DNA of 64,000 bases from Alcanivorax sp. 1008 (lineage in GTDB: Bacteria; Pseudomonadota; Gammaproteobacteria; Pseudomonadales; Alcanivoracaceae). The translations under genes were made by a program, and so were the position numbers. A model generated the notes under the pieces. It saw only the letters and a program-made list of their open reading frames with translations. It was not told the origin of the DNA and made no database searches. Where the stretch lies: contig NZ_JAFMPS010000007.1 of NCBI RefSeq assembly GCF_020667895.1, positions 1 to 64,000 on the forward strand, in the 5' to 3' direction. Below are positions 43,371-52,766 of this stretch, piece by piece (the first letter of the stretch is position 1; every line of letters begins with the position of its first letter).

Positions 43371-44900
43371 TTATAGTGTTTCCGGGTGCTCCACTAGCCA
43401 CTCGCCGCGAGCAAAAATTCTTCTCCGTTTATCTTCATCCATCCTTTGCCAGTTGCGGTAAATCATGGCCATACGCGGGTGGCGTGAGAAACGTTCCTGA
43501 TGGCGGCTGATAAAGTGCCAGTAAAGAGCGTTCAGGGGGCAGCTATCGCTGTTCTCTGATGTGGTCACATTGTAATGACATTGACTACAGTAGTCGGACA
43601 TCCGTTGAATGTACTTGCCGCTGGCTGCATAGGGTTTTGAGCCGAGCATGCCGCCGTCGGCGTGCATCACCATACCCAGAGTGTTTGGCAGTTCTACCCA
43701 TTCATAGGCATCCGCATACACCGCCAAGTACCAGCTATGGATTTCCTTCACATCAACACCCAATAACAGGGCAAGATTTCCTGTCACCATCAGGCGCTGG
43801 ATATGATGCGCATGCGCGTGTTCCCGGGTGGCTCGCACTGCTTCGCTAACACAGCGCATTTGCGTTGGTGCGCCCCAATAAAGAGGTGGCAGAGGCCGCT
43901 GGCTGGCCAGTGCATTTTGTTTTGAGTAGTCCGGCATTTTTAGCCAGTAAATGCCTCTTACATACTCGCGCCAGCCGAGAATCTGGCGGATAAACCCTTC
44001 CGCAGCGTTCAGTGGTGCCTTGCCATCACGCCAGGCTTGCTCTGCGGCCTGGCAGGTCTCCAGAGGCAAGAGCAATCCCGCATTCAGGTATACCGACAAC
44101 AACGAATGAAACAGGTGGTCATGATGCAGACTCATGGCATCCTGATAATCACCAAACCATGGCAGTGCATTGTCGATAAAATAGCTCAGAGCGGTCAGGG
44201 CCTGCTCACGGGTTACCGCAAACACAAATGGTTCTGCATCGCCAAAGTGGTGTGAGAATTCCTGTTTGACCAGCTCAGCCACCTCCGCGGTGATTGGGTC
44301 TGGAGCAAAGTGAAGGGGAGCGGGGCAGGCTGGTTTGCCCTCATATCGAGCCCGGTTTTCGCTATCAAAGTTCCACCTCCCGCCCTCGGGCTCACCCATA
44401 GCCGTCATCAGCAGGCCACTGCGTTGGCGCATTTCCCGATAGAAATATTCCATGCGTAGTTGTTTCCTCCCTGCGGCCCAGCGCTGGAAATCAGCGTGAC
44501 TGCAGAGAAAGCGCTGGTCTTCAAGCAGGGTAACGGGCACGCCCAGTTTCGACGGCCATTGCTGACGCATTTGCTGGTCTAGGCGCCATTCGCCGCAGCG
44601 GGTAATCAGCACTTCCTGAGGCTGACGGTTTGCTGCACTTTGCTGTAGAGCATCACAGAGGGAGGCAAGACCCATCTGGTAAGGGTAGTAGTCCACCTGC
44701 CAGCCTTGTTGGCGCAGCTGTGCCGCAAAGTGGCGCATGGCGGAGAACATGAAAATGATCTTCTTGGGGTGGTGAGGAACGTAACTGGCTTCCTCCCGTA
44801 CCTCGGCCATAACAACTGTGTCGCAGAGTCGATCAGCGGCGTTTAGAGAAGAAAGACTGGCGCTGAGCTGGTCGCCCAGCACCAGAACAAGACGGCTCAT
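43371..44900 (-). CDS. FeS-type cryptochrome/photolyase (PhrB-like, (6-4) photolyase family)
   Basis: 509 residues, PF04244-type 'deoxyribodipyrimidine photolyase-related' protein. Family members such as Agrobacterium PhrB repair (6-4) photoproducts and bind FAD, a lumazine antenna and a 4Fe-4S cluster. All four cluster cysteines appear conserved: one in [20 protein letters not shown] and three in [21 protein letters not shown]. The N-terminal domain is [17 protein letters not shown]. The start overlaps folE by four bases (ATGA), so both are translated from one message. Confidence 0.9.
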   Translation of the reverse strand: MSRLVLVLGDQLSASLSSLNAADRLCDTVVMAEVREEASYVPHHPKKIIFMFSAMRHFAAQLRQQGWQVDYYPYQMGLASLCDALQQSAANRQPQEVLITRCGEWRLDQQMRQQWPSKLGVPVTLLEDQRFLCSHADFQRWAAGRKQLRMEYFYREMRQRSGLLMTAMGEPEGGRWNFDSENRARYEGKPACPAPLHFAPDPITAEVAELVKQEFSHHFGDAEPFVFAVTREQALTALSYFIDNALPWFGDYQDAMSLHHDHLFHSLLSVYLNAGLLLPLETCQAAEQAWRDGKAPLNAAEGFIRQILGWREYVRGIYWLKMPDYSKQNALASQRPLPPLYWGAPTQMRCVSEAVRATREHAHAHHIQRLMVTGNLALLLGVDVKEIHSWYLAVYADAYEWVELPNTLGMVMHADGGMLGSKPYAASGKYIQRMSDYCSQCHYNVTTSENSDSCPLNALYWHFISRHQERFSRHPRMAMIYRNWQRMDEDKRRRIFARGEWLVEHPETL

Positions 44901-45469
44901 CGATTGGTGACGAGGGCGAGAAACTCTCTACGTGCTGCGTCGGATTCGCGCAGCGTACCCAGCATTACTGACGTGGTCATGGAGGAGTTTTGCTTTTCTA
45001 CTCCCCGCATCATCATGCACATATGCCTTGCTTCTACGATGACACCGACGCCAAGTGCCCCGGTGACCTGCTGGACCGCATGGGCAATCTGGTGGGTCAT
45101 ATTTTCCTGAATCTGCAGGCGTCGTGCATACATGTCAACGATGCGGGCGAATTTCGACAGGCCCAGCACCTTGCCACTGGGGATGTAGGCAATATGGCAA
45201 ACCCCTGTGAATGGCAGCATATGGTGCTCGCAGAGTGAATACAGCTCTATATTGCGGACCACCACCATCTCGTCGTTGTCTGACGCGAACACAGCACCAT
45301 TGACGATATCTTCAAGGTTCTGGCGATAGCCATTGGTTAGGAATGCCATCGCTTTGGCTGCTCGCTTGGGAGTATCCAGCAGGCCCTCGCGGCCTGGATC
45401 TTCACCCAGTTGAATTAGAATGTCTTGATATAGCGACTGCAGGGATGTGGTGTGATCCAGTGGCGCCAT
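44897..45469 (-). CDS. folE: GTP cyclohydrolase I
   Basis: 190 residues, standard FolE length. Converts GTP to 7,8-dihydroneopterin triphosphate, first step of folate/pterin synthesis. Zinc-binding and active-site motifs: [40 protein letters not shown], and [17 protein letters not shown]. Overlaps the photolyase gene by four bases. It may be a second, stress-linked copy in addition to a housekeeping folE elsewhere; that cannot be judged here. Confidence 0.94.
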   Translation of the reverse strand: MAPLDHTTSLQSLYQDILIQLGEDPGREGLLDTPKRAAKAMAFLTNGYRQNLEDIVNGAVFASDNDEMVVVRNIELYSLCEHHMLPFTGVCHIAYIPSGKVLGLSKFARIVDMYARRLQIQENMTHQIAHAVQQVTGALGVGVIVEARHMCMMMRGVEKQNSSMTTSVMLGTLRESDAARREFLALVTNR

Positions 45470-45540
45470 GATGGCTCTCCTTCAGGTGACGGACCATCAT
45501 CAACAGAAGTTGATCAACAACGCGTCAATCGTTGCCGCGA

Positions 45541-45909
45541 CTAGCTTGAGGCTGGCATGCTGCAGTAACGATGCAGCAATGCGGTGAGTTCACTGGGACG
45601 CACCGGCTTGGCAAGGAACTGGTCAGCGCCGGCATCAAAGGCCTGCTGCCGCCAGGATTCGCCGCTATTGCCAGAGATAATCAGTAGTGGCAGGGAAGGG
45701 GACTGATTGCGGATATCCCGGGCCACCTGATAGCCGTCGAGGCCTGGTAGCTCCACATCTATTATGGCCATGCGGATATCGCGCTGACTGAACAGGCGCA
45801 GTGCGGCCTCTCCGTCAGCCGCTATCACGTACCCCAGTCCGGCTTCTTCGACAATGCGAGACAGCAACAGGCTAACGGGCTTGTTGTCTTCAACAATCAG
45901 AACATTCAT
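45541..45909 (-). CDS. Single-domain response regulator
   Basis: 122 residues from ATG 45909, with AGGGAA upstream. A complete receiver domain: acidic pocket Glu7-Asp8, phospho-acceptor Asp51 (AIIDVELPG), Ser79 in IISG and Lys101 in FLAKPVRP. No output domain follows. No histidine kinase is adjacent. It is upstream of folE and the photolyase on the same strand, with about 70 bases between, so it might share their transcript. Confidence 0.88.
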   Translation of the reverse strand: MNVLIVEDNKPVSLLLSRIVEEAGLGYVIAADGEAALRLFSQRDIRMAIIDVELPGLDGYQVARDIRNQSPSLPLLIISGNSGESWRQQAFDAGADQFLAKPVRPSELTALLHRYCSMPASS

Positions 45910-46035
45910 GGCAATTCCCTGAGCCGGCATCTTTCAGCAATGCTGATTGCCGGTGCTGGTCTGCAGTCTGACTGAGTCTAGCGGCAAACCGCAGTCAGGT
46001 GGAACTATTCAGCAGCGCTAATTTGCTGCCTCGGT

Positions 46036-46938
46036 TCAGCTATTCTGCAGATTAGCCATAATCGCCATTAATGCTTGCTGGCCGCTGGCTGGGTGGTCCG
46101 CATCGGTGAAATCGGTGATCTCTGCCCACTTGCCATCAATCTGTTCTGCGCTGAGCGGGGAGTTGATGGGGAAGCCGTGGCCACGGGAGCGCTCCCAGCG
46201 CAGTTTGCCGGCCCAGCCGGCACCGACCTCATACAAGCCACCCGTGTCGGTGTGGTTCTCGTGGCACAGTTTTACCAGCAAAGGCGTCACGAACTCCGGC
46301 TTCAGCTGTTCAAGGATCTGCGGCGGCATGATGGTGGCGGTCAGGCGGCTACCAGCAATTGGAGCGATTGTGTTGACCACAATGTTTTTCTTTGCCCCTT
46401 CAATGGCAAGGGTTTGCGCCAGACCATGAAGCCCCAGTTTGGCCATGGCGTAGTTGGCCTGACCGAAGTTACCGTAGATGCCGGCGGCCGAGGCGGTAAA
46501 GACAAGCCGACCATATTCCTGCTCGCGCAGGTGTGGCCAGGCAGCGTGACTGATCTTGAAGGCGCCTTTGACATGGACGTTGTAGACCAGATCCCAGTCC
46601 TCCTCGGTCATATTGTGAAAGGACTTGTCACGCAGGATGCCGGCATTATTGATGACCACATCAATACGGCCGAAGTTATCCAGAGCGCACTCGATTATCC
46701 GGTCGCCATAGGTAACCGAGTCATGGTTAGCGACGGCCTCACCACCCGCCGCAGCGATCTCCTCGACGACTTGATCGGCGGCCGTCTTGCTGGCGCCGTC
46801 ACCAAACGCTGAACCGCCCAGGTCGTTGACTATCACTCGTGCGCCGCGCCGGGCAAACTCCAGCGCATGACTTTTACCCAAGCCGTTGCCAGCGCCGGTG
46901 ACCACTACCACACGATCGTCAAATCTGAGTTCAGACAT
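46036..46938 (-). CDS. SDR, paralogue of the MFE-2 dehydrogenase domain
   Basis: 300 residues. It aligns without gaps with the first 300 residues of the multifunctional enzyme at 13330: TGAGNGLG, NNAG at 97-100, Ser150, Tyr163 and Lys167 at identical positions, the same insertion VNDLGGSAFGDG and the same C-terminal extension (WAEITDFTDADHP). It is therefore a stand-alone (3R)-hydroxyacyl-CoA dehydrogenase-like protein, equivalent to a single MFE-2 domain. It lies apart from other beta-oxidation genes and divergent from an AraC-type regulator, which may control it. Confidence 0.9.
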   Translation of the reverse strand: MSELRFDDRVVVVTGAGNGLGKSHALEFARRGARVIVNDLGGSAFGDGASKTAADQVVEEIAAAGGEAVANHDSVTYGDRIIECALDNFGRIDVVINNAGILRDKSFHNMTEEDWDLVYNVHVKGAFKISHAAWPHLREQEYGRLVFTASAAGIYGNFGQANYAMAKLGLHGLAQTLAIEGAKKNIVVNTIAPIAGSRLTATIMPPQILEQLKPEFVTPLLVKLCHENHTDTGGLYEVGAGWAGKLRWERSRGHGFPINSPLSAEQIDGKWAEITDFTDADHPASGQQALMAIMANLQNS

Positions 46939-47157
46939 AGTATTTCCTGTTGTTTACTGCTGTCCTGAGAGCCGGTAAGGGTGCTTGAGGCACACAGAGC
47001 CACGAATCCATGGACATGACCGGCAGGTCGGGCCATTATTCGAGCCGCTCTGCGGCCTCTCAATGACGCAATGTGCCAATCTGGCTGACATTAACTATCA
47101 TTGGCGGCACGCCGAGTACGGCTGCATTCTTATTCCGGGGTACGGGTAACGCTGACC

Positions 47158-48177
47158 ATGATTCATCGTAAAAACATTGCTGTTCGTCAGGTAGTGAGGG
47201 TGCTGCAGGGAGCAGCCCGGTCCGGCGCGGATATCCCGTCGCTGTTGTCGACGGCGGGCATTCCCAGGTCATTGTTGGATGATCCGGATGCGCGCATCGA
47301 ACGTGAGGTCTTTATTCGCCTGATGCTGGCTGTCATGCAGCAGACAGAGGATGAGTTTCTCGGTTTTGGTCAGGGGCGCAAATCCAAGCCAGGCACCTTC
47401 AGCATGATGGCCCATGCGGTGATCAACTGTTCCAGCCTTGAAAAGGCCGTTTTGCGTGGCTTGAAGTTCTACGAGTTATTCGATCTTGATGTGCGCTGTA
47501 CTCTGGTTCGTGATGGCGAAATGGCAGAGCTGCGGGTAACCGCCAATCCACGTCTTGATTTTCGCGAAGTGATTATCGAGTCACTGGTATTTCTATCGCT
47601 GCGCTTTATGAGCTGGTTGGCTGGTAAAGCCGTAGAGCCAGAGCGGGTTGATCTGGATTTTGAGCGCGGTGGCAAGGAAGACGATTACCGTTCCCTGTTT
47701 AACTGCCCAGTGGAATATGAACAGGACATCAGCCGTCTGGTGTTTCGCCGTGATTACCTTGATCTGCCGCTGGTACAGAACGAAATCTCTCTGTCCAAGT
47801 TCCTCAAGGACTCGCTGGCCCAGTTGTTGGAAGGAAACATTCACAATGTTGGCCTGCCAGCCCAGATTCGCGCCATTATTTCCAAGGAATATGGCAATAA
47901 CTTCCCCGACTTTTCTGAAATTTGCGAAAAGCTGAACATGACACCGCAGACCCTGCGCCGGCGTCTGAAAGAGGGGAATACCAGCTATCAGGAGATCAAA
48001 GATACCATCCGCAAGGATGCCTCGATCTACTATCTGTCCAAGCCTGAGCTGTCGATTGATGAAATTGCCTTGTTGATGGGCTTCAGTGAGGCTAGCTCTT
48101 TTCACCGGGCGTTCAAAAAGTGGACCGGTAAGACGCCTTCCGTTTACCGGCGTGAATACTTCGGAGATCTTGCATGA
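47158..48177 (+). CDS. AraC-family transcriptional regulator, QisR/OruR-like
   Basis: 339 residues from ATG 47158. N-terminal ligand-binding domain about 10-205 (IPRSLLDDPDARIEREVFIRLM is the conserved early segment; LFNCPVEYEQDISRLVFRRDYLDLPL the late one) and C-terminal helix-turn-helix pair about 235-335 (LNMTPQTLRRRLKEG; GFSEASSFHRAFKKWTGKTP). Divergent from the SDR at 46938 and overlapping purU by four bases (ATGA). The divergent SDR is the likeliest target. Same architecture as the regulator at 1704. Confidence 0.9.
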   Translation: MIHRKNIAVRQVVRVLQGAARSGADIPSLLSTAGIPRSLLDDPDARIEREVFIRLMLAVMQQTEDEFLGFGQGRKSKPGTFSMMAHAVINCSSLEKAVLRGLKFYELFDLDVRCTLVRDGEMAELRVTANPRLDFREVIIESLVFLSLRFMSWLAGKAVEPERVDLDFERGGKEDDYRSLFNCPVEYEQDISRLVFRRDYLDLPLVQNEISLSKFLKDSLAQLLEGNIHNVGLPAQIRAIISKEYGNNFPDFSEICEKLNMTPQTLRRRLKEGNTSYQEIKDTIRKDASIYYLSKPELSIDEIALLMGFSEASSFHRAFKKWTGKTPSVYRREYFGDLA

Positions 48178-49067
48178 TATCGGAATCCATGGATGCAGCT
48201 CCGGCCAGTGCTACCACAGCCCGTCTACTGGTGACCTGTCCGGATCAGCCCGGCATCATCAGTGCAGTCAGTACTTTTCTTTACCATCATGGCGCCAATA
48301 TCACAGATCTGGATCAGCACTCGAGCGATCTTAATGGCGGTCGGTTTTTCCTGCGGTTGGAGTTTCAGACCCCTGGTCTGGACTGCTCACTGGATGCTCT
48401 GGAGACAAATTTCCGTAACCGGGTCGCTGACAAATATCGTATGGATTGGCGGCTGTCCTATGCCAGCGACAAGAAGCGTATGGCCATTTTGGTGTCCAAA
48501 CACGATCACGCATTGATGGAGTTACTGTGGCGCACCATGCGCGGCAATTTGCCAGCTACCATTCCAATGGTGATTAGTAACCATGAGGACCTGCGCGGAG
48601 AGGTGGAGCGCTTCGGCATTCCATACCACCATGTGCCGGTGAGCAAGGATACCAAGGTGGATTCCTATGCTGCCATGGCGGACATGCTGGACGGCAAGGT
48701 TGATTTGATTGTGCTGGCCCGTTACATGCAGGTGCTGTCGCCGGAATTTGTCGGTCGTTTCCCCCAGCAGATCATCAATATCCATCACTCGTTTTTGCCG
48801 GCTTTTGTAGGTGCCAATCCCTATCTGCAGGCTTGGCAGCGCGGCGTCAAGCTGATCGGCGCAACCAGCCACTATGTTACCGATGAGCTGGATCAGGGGC
48901 CGATTATCGAGCAGAACGTGCAACGGGTTTCACACCGGCACTCGGCGGAGGAGCTCAAGGCGCTGGGTCAGGATGTGGAGCGCAGCGTGCTGCTGCGCGC
49001 TGTGCAGTGGCATTTGGAAGATCGGGTAATTGTCGACGGTAATAAGACCGTCGTGTTTGTAAAATAA
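48174..49067 (+). CDS. purU: Formyltetrahydrofolate deformylase
   Basis: 297 residues. Hydrolyses 10-formyl-tetrahydrofolate to formate and tetrahydrofolate, balancing one-carbon pools. N-terminal ACT domain at about 16-95 (LLVTCPDQPGIISAVSTFLYHHGANI) and formyltransferase-fold domain from about 100, with NIHHSFLPAFVGANPY and the Asp of HYVTDELDQGPIIEQ, the family catalytic residues. Translationally coupled to the AraC-type gene upstream, an unusual partner for a housekeeping enzyme. Confidence 0.95.
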   Translation: MISESMDAAPASATTARLLVTCPDQPGIISAVSTFLYHHGANITDLDQHSSDLNGGRFFLRLEFQTPGLDCSLDALETNFRNRVADKYRMDWRLSYASDKKRMAILVSKHDHALMELLWRTMRGNLPATIPMVISNHEDLRGEVERFGIPYHHVPVSKDTKVDSYAAMADMLDGKVDLIVLARYMQVLSPEFVGRFPQQIINIHHSFLPAFVGANPYLQAWQRGVKLIGATSHYVTDELDQGPIIEQNVQRVSHRHSAEELKALGQDVERSVLLRAVQWHLEDRVIVDGNKTVVFVK

Positions 49068-49091
49068 GCCAGAGCGCTTAAGCCGGCTTGT

Positions 49092-49748
49092 CTAGAAGCT
49101 GAAGCGGAAACCAAGGCTAAGGTTGTTGAGCATCTCGCCATCAGCCTGATAGACGTTGAATTCGGCCACTCCCTTGACGGATTCCACTAGCTGGAACTCT
49201 ACACCAGCACCCAGATAGGGACCGATGCCTGAAATGGTTTCTTCCTGAGGTGTTTGCTCATTGGTGCTGATTGGATCGCCGTTAATATCAACGTCGGTAC
49301 GGGTCTCCTCGCGGCGACTCTTCAAGCTGTAAACGAAGGCTCCGCCTCGCACGTAAAAGAATCGGTTGTCGTATAGCCGCAGGCCACCTTCAATACCGCT
49401 AAGGCGTAATTGATTGGTAACATCAACGATGATCTGGTCAACATTGGGTGGATCTATTCCGGGGATAGGGTCAATGCTTGATGTGATGGTTTTTCGGGTC
49501 TGTCCAAACTGATTCAGTGCGCCTTCTGCCCGCAGCATCCAGCCGCCAACCTTGACATCTTTCAGGTCGAGACCGAGGCGCAGGCGAAAGCCACCCGCGT
49601 CATCACCGCCCAGATTATTGTAGTCAGTCCGGGTGCCCAGCAACTCCACAAAGAAGGCCACATTCGGCGGGGCAAGCTCTTCCCGATACTCAATGGCTTG
49701 AGCAAGCGGTGTCAGGGCCAGAAGAGCGATACCGATAGTTTTCTTCAT
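49092..49748 (-). CDS. Outer-membrane beta-barrel protein
   Basis: 218 residues from ATG 49748. Signal peptide of 18 residues (MKKTIGIALLALTPLAQA), then alternating strands and a C-terminal aromatic end LSLGFRFSF, the barrel-assembly signal. About eight strands can be drawn, with a long polar loop (SSIDPIPGIDPPNVDQ) and another (REETRTDVDINGDPISTNEQTP). Resembles OmpW/OmpA-like small barrels but I cannot assign a family with certainty. Monocistronic on the minus strand, convergent with purU (25 bases apart). Confidence 0.78.
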   Translation of the reverse strand: MKKTIGIALLALTPLAQAIEYREELAPPNVAFFVELLGTRTDYNNLGGDDAGGFRLRLGLDLKDVKVGGWMLRAEGALNQFGQTRKTITSSIDPIPGIDPPNVDQIIVDVTNQLRLSGIEGGLRLYDNRFFYVRGGAFVYSLKSRREETRTDVDINGDPISTNEQTPQEETISGIGPYLGAGVEFQLVESVKGVAEFNVYQADGEMLNNLSLGFRFSF

Positions 49749-49842
49749 GATGTCCACAGGAATGCCGGAATACCCGGCGATTGTACTGAAAACCTGGCGG
49801 TCGGCGTGTATGAGAAGCGTTACCGGGCTAATTTGGTATGTA

Positions 49843-50133
49843 TCAACGGGAAAGCGGCTCGAGCATGGTGATGCGCTCCGGTTCTGCCATAAACGGGCTG
49901 ATCGCATCCAAGGCGTTCTGGCGTTCTCGAGACACGGCCCAGCGCTGCCAGGCATGACGGCTTGACCAGGCCGATAGCACCAGATGGTGGTTGGGACGAT
50001 CCAGTTCACGCAGAGACTCCCCTGAGACGAAGCCGGGTGCCTGCACGATGGCCTGCATCATGGTGGTAATCGCACTGCTGTAAGGTTGTTCCAGACCTTC
50101 TATGATTTGTCGCTCAATCAATACCCGAATCAC
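49843..50133 (-). CDS. Antibiotic biosynthesis monooxygenase (ABM)-fold protein
   Basis: 96 residues. There is no suitable ATG at the family start; the GTG at 50133 (MIRVLIERQIIEGLEQPY) has a good Shine-Dalgarno (AGGAAG) seven bases upstream and is chosen. The family pattern is a small ferredoxin-like beta-alpha-beta dimer: early strand VLIERQI, FVSGESLRELDRPNHHLVLSAW, then AWQRWAVSRERQ. Such proteins include heme-degrading and quinol monooxygenases, but catalytic residues are not readable here. Confidence 0.75.
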   Translation of the reverse strand: MIRVLIERQIIEGLEQPYSSAITTMMQAIVQAPGFVSGESLRELDRPNHHLVLSAWSSRHAWQRWAVSRERQNALDAISPFMAEPERITMLEPLSR

Positions 50134-50214
50134 GTGCCTGCTTCCTGATGTTGAGGTAAATGACATGATACCCATGCTTGACCCGCAGTGTAGAGCGAGC
50201 GCTGTACAGCGCAA

Positions 50215-51447
50215 GTGACAGAATCCATGCCGCAAAGAAAGCTTCTGGTCATGCTGGCAGCGCTGTACTTCGCTCAGGGGCTGCCATTTGGCTTGATAAC
50301 CCGGGCCCTGCCGGCCATTGCCAGGGATGCTGGCCTGTCTCTGCAGTACATTGGTCTGCTGTCGTTGGCCGCCTTGCCGTGGGCGCTGAAGTTTGTCTGG
50401 GCGCCGTGGGTAGATCGCCTTGGGCAGGGCTATAGCAACCATCGCAAGCGTTGGATTATCTCCTGCCAGCTGGCTGCGGTGATGGTTTTGGCGGCCATGT
50501 CGCTGCTGCCCATGAGTGAGCTGAGTGTTCCATTTTTTGTTCTTTTGCTGGCGCTACTGTTCCTTTTAAACCTGTTTTTTGCCACCCATGATATTGCTAC
50601 CGATGGTTTGGCGGTGCGCCTGCTGCCTGCGGCTCTGCGTGGTATTGGCAATAGCGTTCAGACCGGCGGTTACAAGGTTGGCTTGCTTACTGGCGGCGCG
50701 GTGCTGCTCTGGCTGGTGGGTGAAATTGGCTGGATGCCCACGGTTTGGCTGGCCATTGCCGCGTTGCTGCTGTTGCTGATCCCATTAAGCCGTTATCCGG
50801 AGCCCGAGGAGCCCGTCGCAGCACCGATATCCTATAGCTGGCGTTGGTGGACTGCCGAGCTCTGGCGTTTCTGGGGTCGCTCAGGAATGGTTTGGTGGTT
50901 GGTGTTGTTGTTGATCTACAAGGTCGGCGACAGCTTCGGCACTCGCATGATCAAGCCGTTTCTGATCGATCAGAACTGGACGTTGGCCCAGCTGGCAGCG
51001 CTGGACCTGGCAGCATCTTTGGCCGGTCTGGCGGCAGTGGCGGCGGCGGGGCTGCTGCTGCTGAAGCTATCGCGACTGGCGGCGCTGGTCAGTTTCTCCA
51101 TACTTCAGGCTGGGGCTTTTTTGGGCTGGGCATGGTTGGCGCAAAACCCGCATAGCTCGCTGGTCTGGACCATGGCGATTGCTGAACAATGCGCCGATGG
51201 TTTGGCGACAGTGGCACTATTCACAGTCATGATGGATAACTGCCGAACTGGTCACGAAGGTTCAGACTACACAGTGCAGGCGTCAGTGATGCTGATGGCG
51301 GCGGGGTTGTTCACTCTGTTTAGCGGCTATAGTGCGGCTTATTTCGGCTATTCGCTGCATTTTATGCTGGCCGCAGCACTGGCACTGGCCGCTATAATAC
51401 CGGCGCTTTTCTGGAGCCGCTCAGGGCAGGTGAAAGATGACAGATAG
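50215..51447 (+). CDS. MFS transporter, AmpG/RhtX-FptX-like
   Basis: 410 residues from GTG 50215 (ATG 50227 is an alternative), 12 hydrophobic segments. N-terminal FAQGLPFGLITRALPAIARDAGLSL and the central ATHDIATDGLAVRLLP are typical of AmpG and of FptX/RhtX siderophore permeases, which import small conjugates such as muropeptides or pyochelin. No Fe-uptake regulator box was recognised, so the substrate is open. Overlaps the TusA-like gene by 11 bases. Confidence 0.83.
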   Translation: MTESMPQRKLLVMLAALYFAQGLPFGLITRALPAIARDAGLSLQYIGLLSLAALPWALKFVWAPWVDRLGQGYSNHRKRWIISCQLAAVMVLAAMSLLPMSELSVPFFVLLLALLFLLNLFFATHDIATDGLAVRLLPAALRGIGNSVQTGGYKVGLLTGGAVLLWLVGEIGWMPTVWLAIAALLLLLIPLSRYPEPEEPVAAPISYSWRWWTAELWRFWGRSGMVWWLVLLLIYKVGDSFGTRMIKPFLIDQNWTLAQLAALDLAASLAGLAAVAAAGLLLLKLSRLAALVSFSILQAGAFLGWAWLAQNPHSSLVWTMAIAEQCADGLATVALFTVMMDNCRTGHEGSDYTVQASVMLMAAGLFTLFSGYSAAYFGYSLHFMLAAALALAAIIPALFWSRSGQVKDDR

Positions 51448-51679
51448 TAATGCGGCAAATCAGCTGGATGCTCGTGGTCTGGTTTGTCCAGAGCCGGTAA
51501 TGCTGCTGCATAGCCGGGTGCGGGCCATGGCTCCCGGTGATGAGTTGGAGATGCTGGCGACGGACCCATCCACTGAGCGCGACGTGCCCAAGTTCTGTCA
51601 GTTTCTGGGTCACAAACTGGTTAGTCAGGAGCGTGATGGCGACCTGTTTCGGTATTTGATTCGCAAGAAGGGAGCCTGA
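51437..51679 (+). CDS. TusA-like sulfurtransferase
   Basis: 80 residues, full length for TusA/SirA/YeeD. Active cysteine Cys17 in the motif LDARGLVCPEPVMLLHSRV. In E. coli TusA relays sulfur to tRNA 2-thiouridine synthesis and other pathways. The start overlaps the transporter gene by 11 bases; the next gene begins five bases after the stop. Because the family includes several sulfur carriers, I call it TusA-like. Confidence 0.88.
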   Translation: MTDSNAANQLDARGLVCPEPVMLLHSRVRAMAPGDELEMLATDPSTERDVPKFCQFLGHKLVSQERDGDLFRYLIRKKGA

Positions 51680-51683
51680 GTTG

Positions 51684-52766
51684 ATGCTGCTGAATATAGG
51701 CTTGATTATTGGCGGGTTCGTGGTGCTGGTGTTCGGCGCAGACTGGCTGGTAAAGGGGGCCTCACGGCTGGCGCTGTCGCTGGGTATGACTCCTCTTGTG
51801 GTAGGTTTGACGGTGGTGGCTTTTGGCACCAGTGCGCCGGAGCTCGCGGTGAGCGTCGCCTCAGCCTGGTCTGGCCAGGCTGACTTGGCGGTGGGCAACG
51901 TCATTGGGTCGAATGTGGCCAATATTCTGTTGATTCTTGGCCTGTCCGCCGTTGTTGCGCCTCTGGTGGTACATCAACAGTTAGTACGTCTAGATGTACC
52001 GATCATGCTCGGTGCCTCCGTATTGTTTTATACGCTCGCTCTGGATGGACGTATAAGTATGGCCGACGGCGCCATCTTGGCTGGCGGCATCGTGCTTTAT
52101 GTGACGTTTCTGATCCGCCAGAGCCGCCGCGAGAAAAGCGAGGCGGTACTAGCCGAATATGAAGGAGCGATGGAGTCCGGCGGCAGTATCCCCATGGATA
52201 TTGTATGGATGGTGGCGGGACTGGTTGGGCTGGTGGCTGGCGCCCAGATGTTGGTGGAGGGTGCTGTTTCTCTGGCCCGCGCTTTTGGTGTCAGTGAGTT
52301 GATGATTGGTCTTACCGTGCTGGCGATTGGTACTTCCTTGCCCGAGCTGGCCACATCGGTTGTCGCGGCGGTGCGCGGTGAGCGAGATATCGCAGTGGGC
52401 AATGTGGTGGGTTCAAATATTTTTAACCTGCTTTCCGTGCTTGGCTTTACCGGGCTGGTTTCACTTGGCCAGCTACCGGTGGCACCGGCTGCGCTGACGC
52501 TGGATATTCCGGTGATGCTCGGCGTGGCATTGCTGTGTATGCCGATCTTTAGGGCGGGCTTCATAGTGACCCGGGCAAATGGAGCATTTTTCCTGCTTTG
52601 CTATGCCGCCTACATTGGCTGGTTGGTGGTCGACAACAGCGGCACGCCCCCCTCGTGGATGTCGGTGTCGCTGCTCAGCGGACTGATTCCAATGGCGATT
52701 TTGTTCACCATGGTATCTTTTGTTCGCTACGTCAGTGCCGAGAAAGCCAGTACATCAGATCACTGA
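51684..52766 (+). CDS. Calcium/sodium antiporter, YrbG-like (CaCA family)
   Basis: 360 residues from ATG 51684 (TTG at 51681 is possible). Ten or so membrane segments containing the two inverted alpha repeats: GLTVVAFGTSAPELAVS near 42 and GLTVLAIGTSLPELATS near 215, whose Glu residues coordinate the ion. Exchanges Ca2+ for Na+ or H+. Short operon with the MFS and TusA-like genes. Its stop overlaps, by seven bases, the stop of a convergent gene. Confidence 0.9.
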   Translation: MLLNIGLIIGGFVVLVFGADWLVKGASRLALSLGMTPLVVGLTVVAFGTSAPELAVSVASAWSGQADLAVGNVIGSNVANILLILGLSAVVAPLVVHQQLVRLDVPIMLGASVLFYTLALDGRISMADGAILAGGIVLYVTFLIRQSRREKSEAVLAEYEGAMESGGSIPMDIVWMVAGLVGLVAGAQMLVEGAVSLARAFGVSELMIGLTVLAIGTSLPELATSVVAAVRGERDIAVGNVVGSNIFNLLSVLGFTGLVSLGQLPVAPAALTLDIPVMLGVALLCMPIFRAGFIVTRANGAFFLLCYAAYIGWLVVDNSGTPPSWMSVSLLSGLIPMAILFTMVSFVRYVSAEKASTSDH

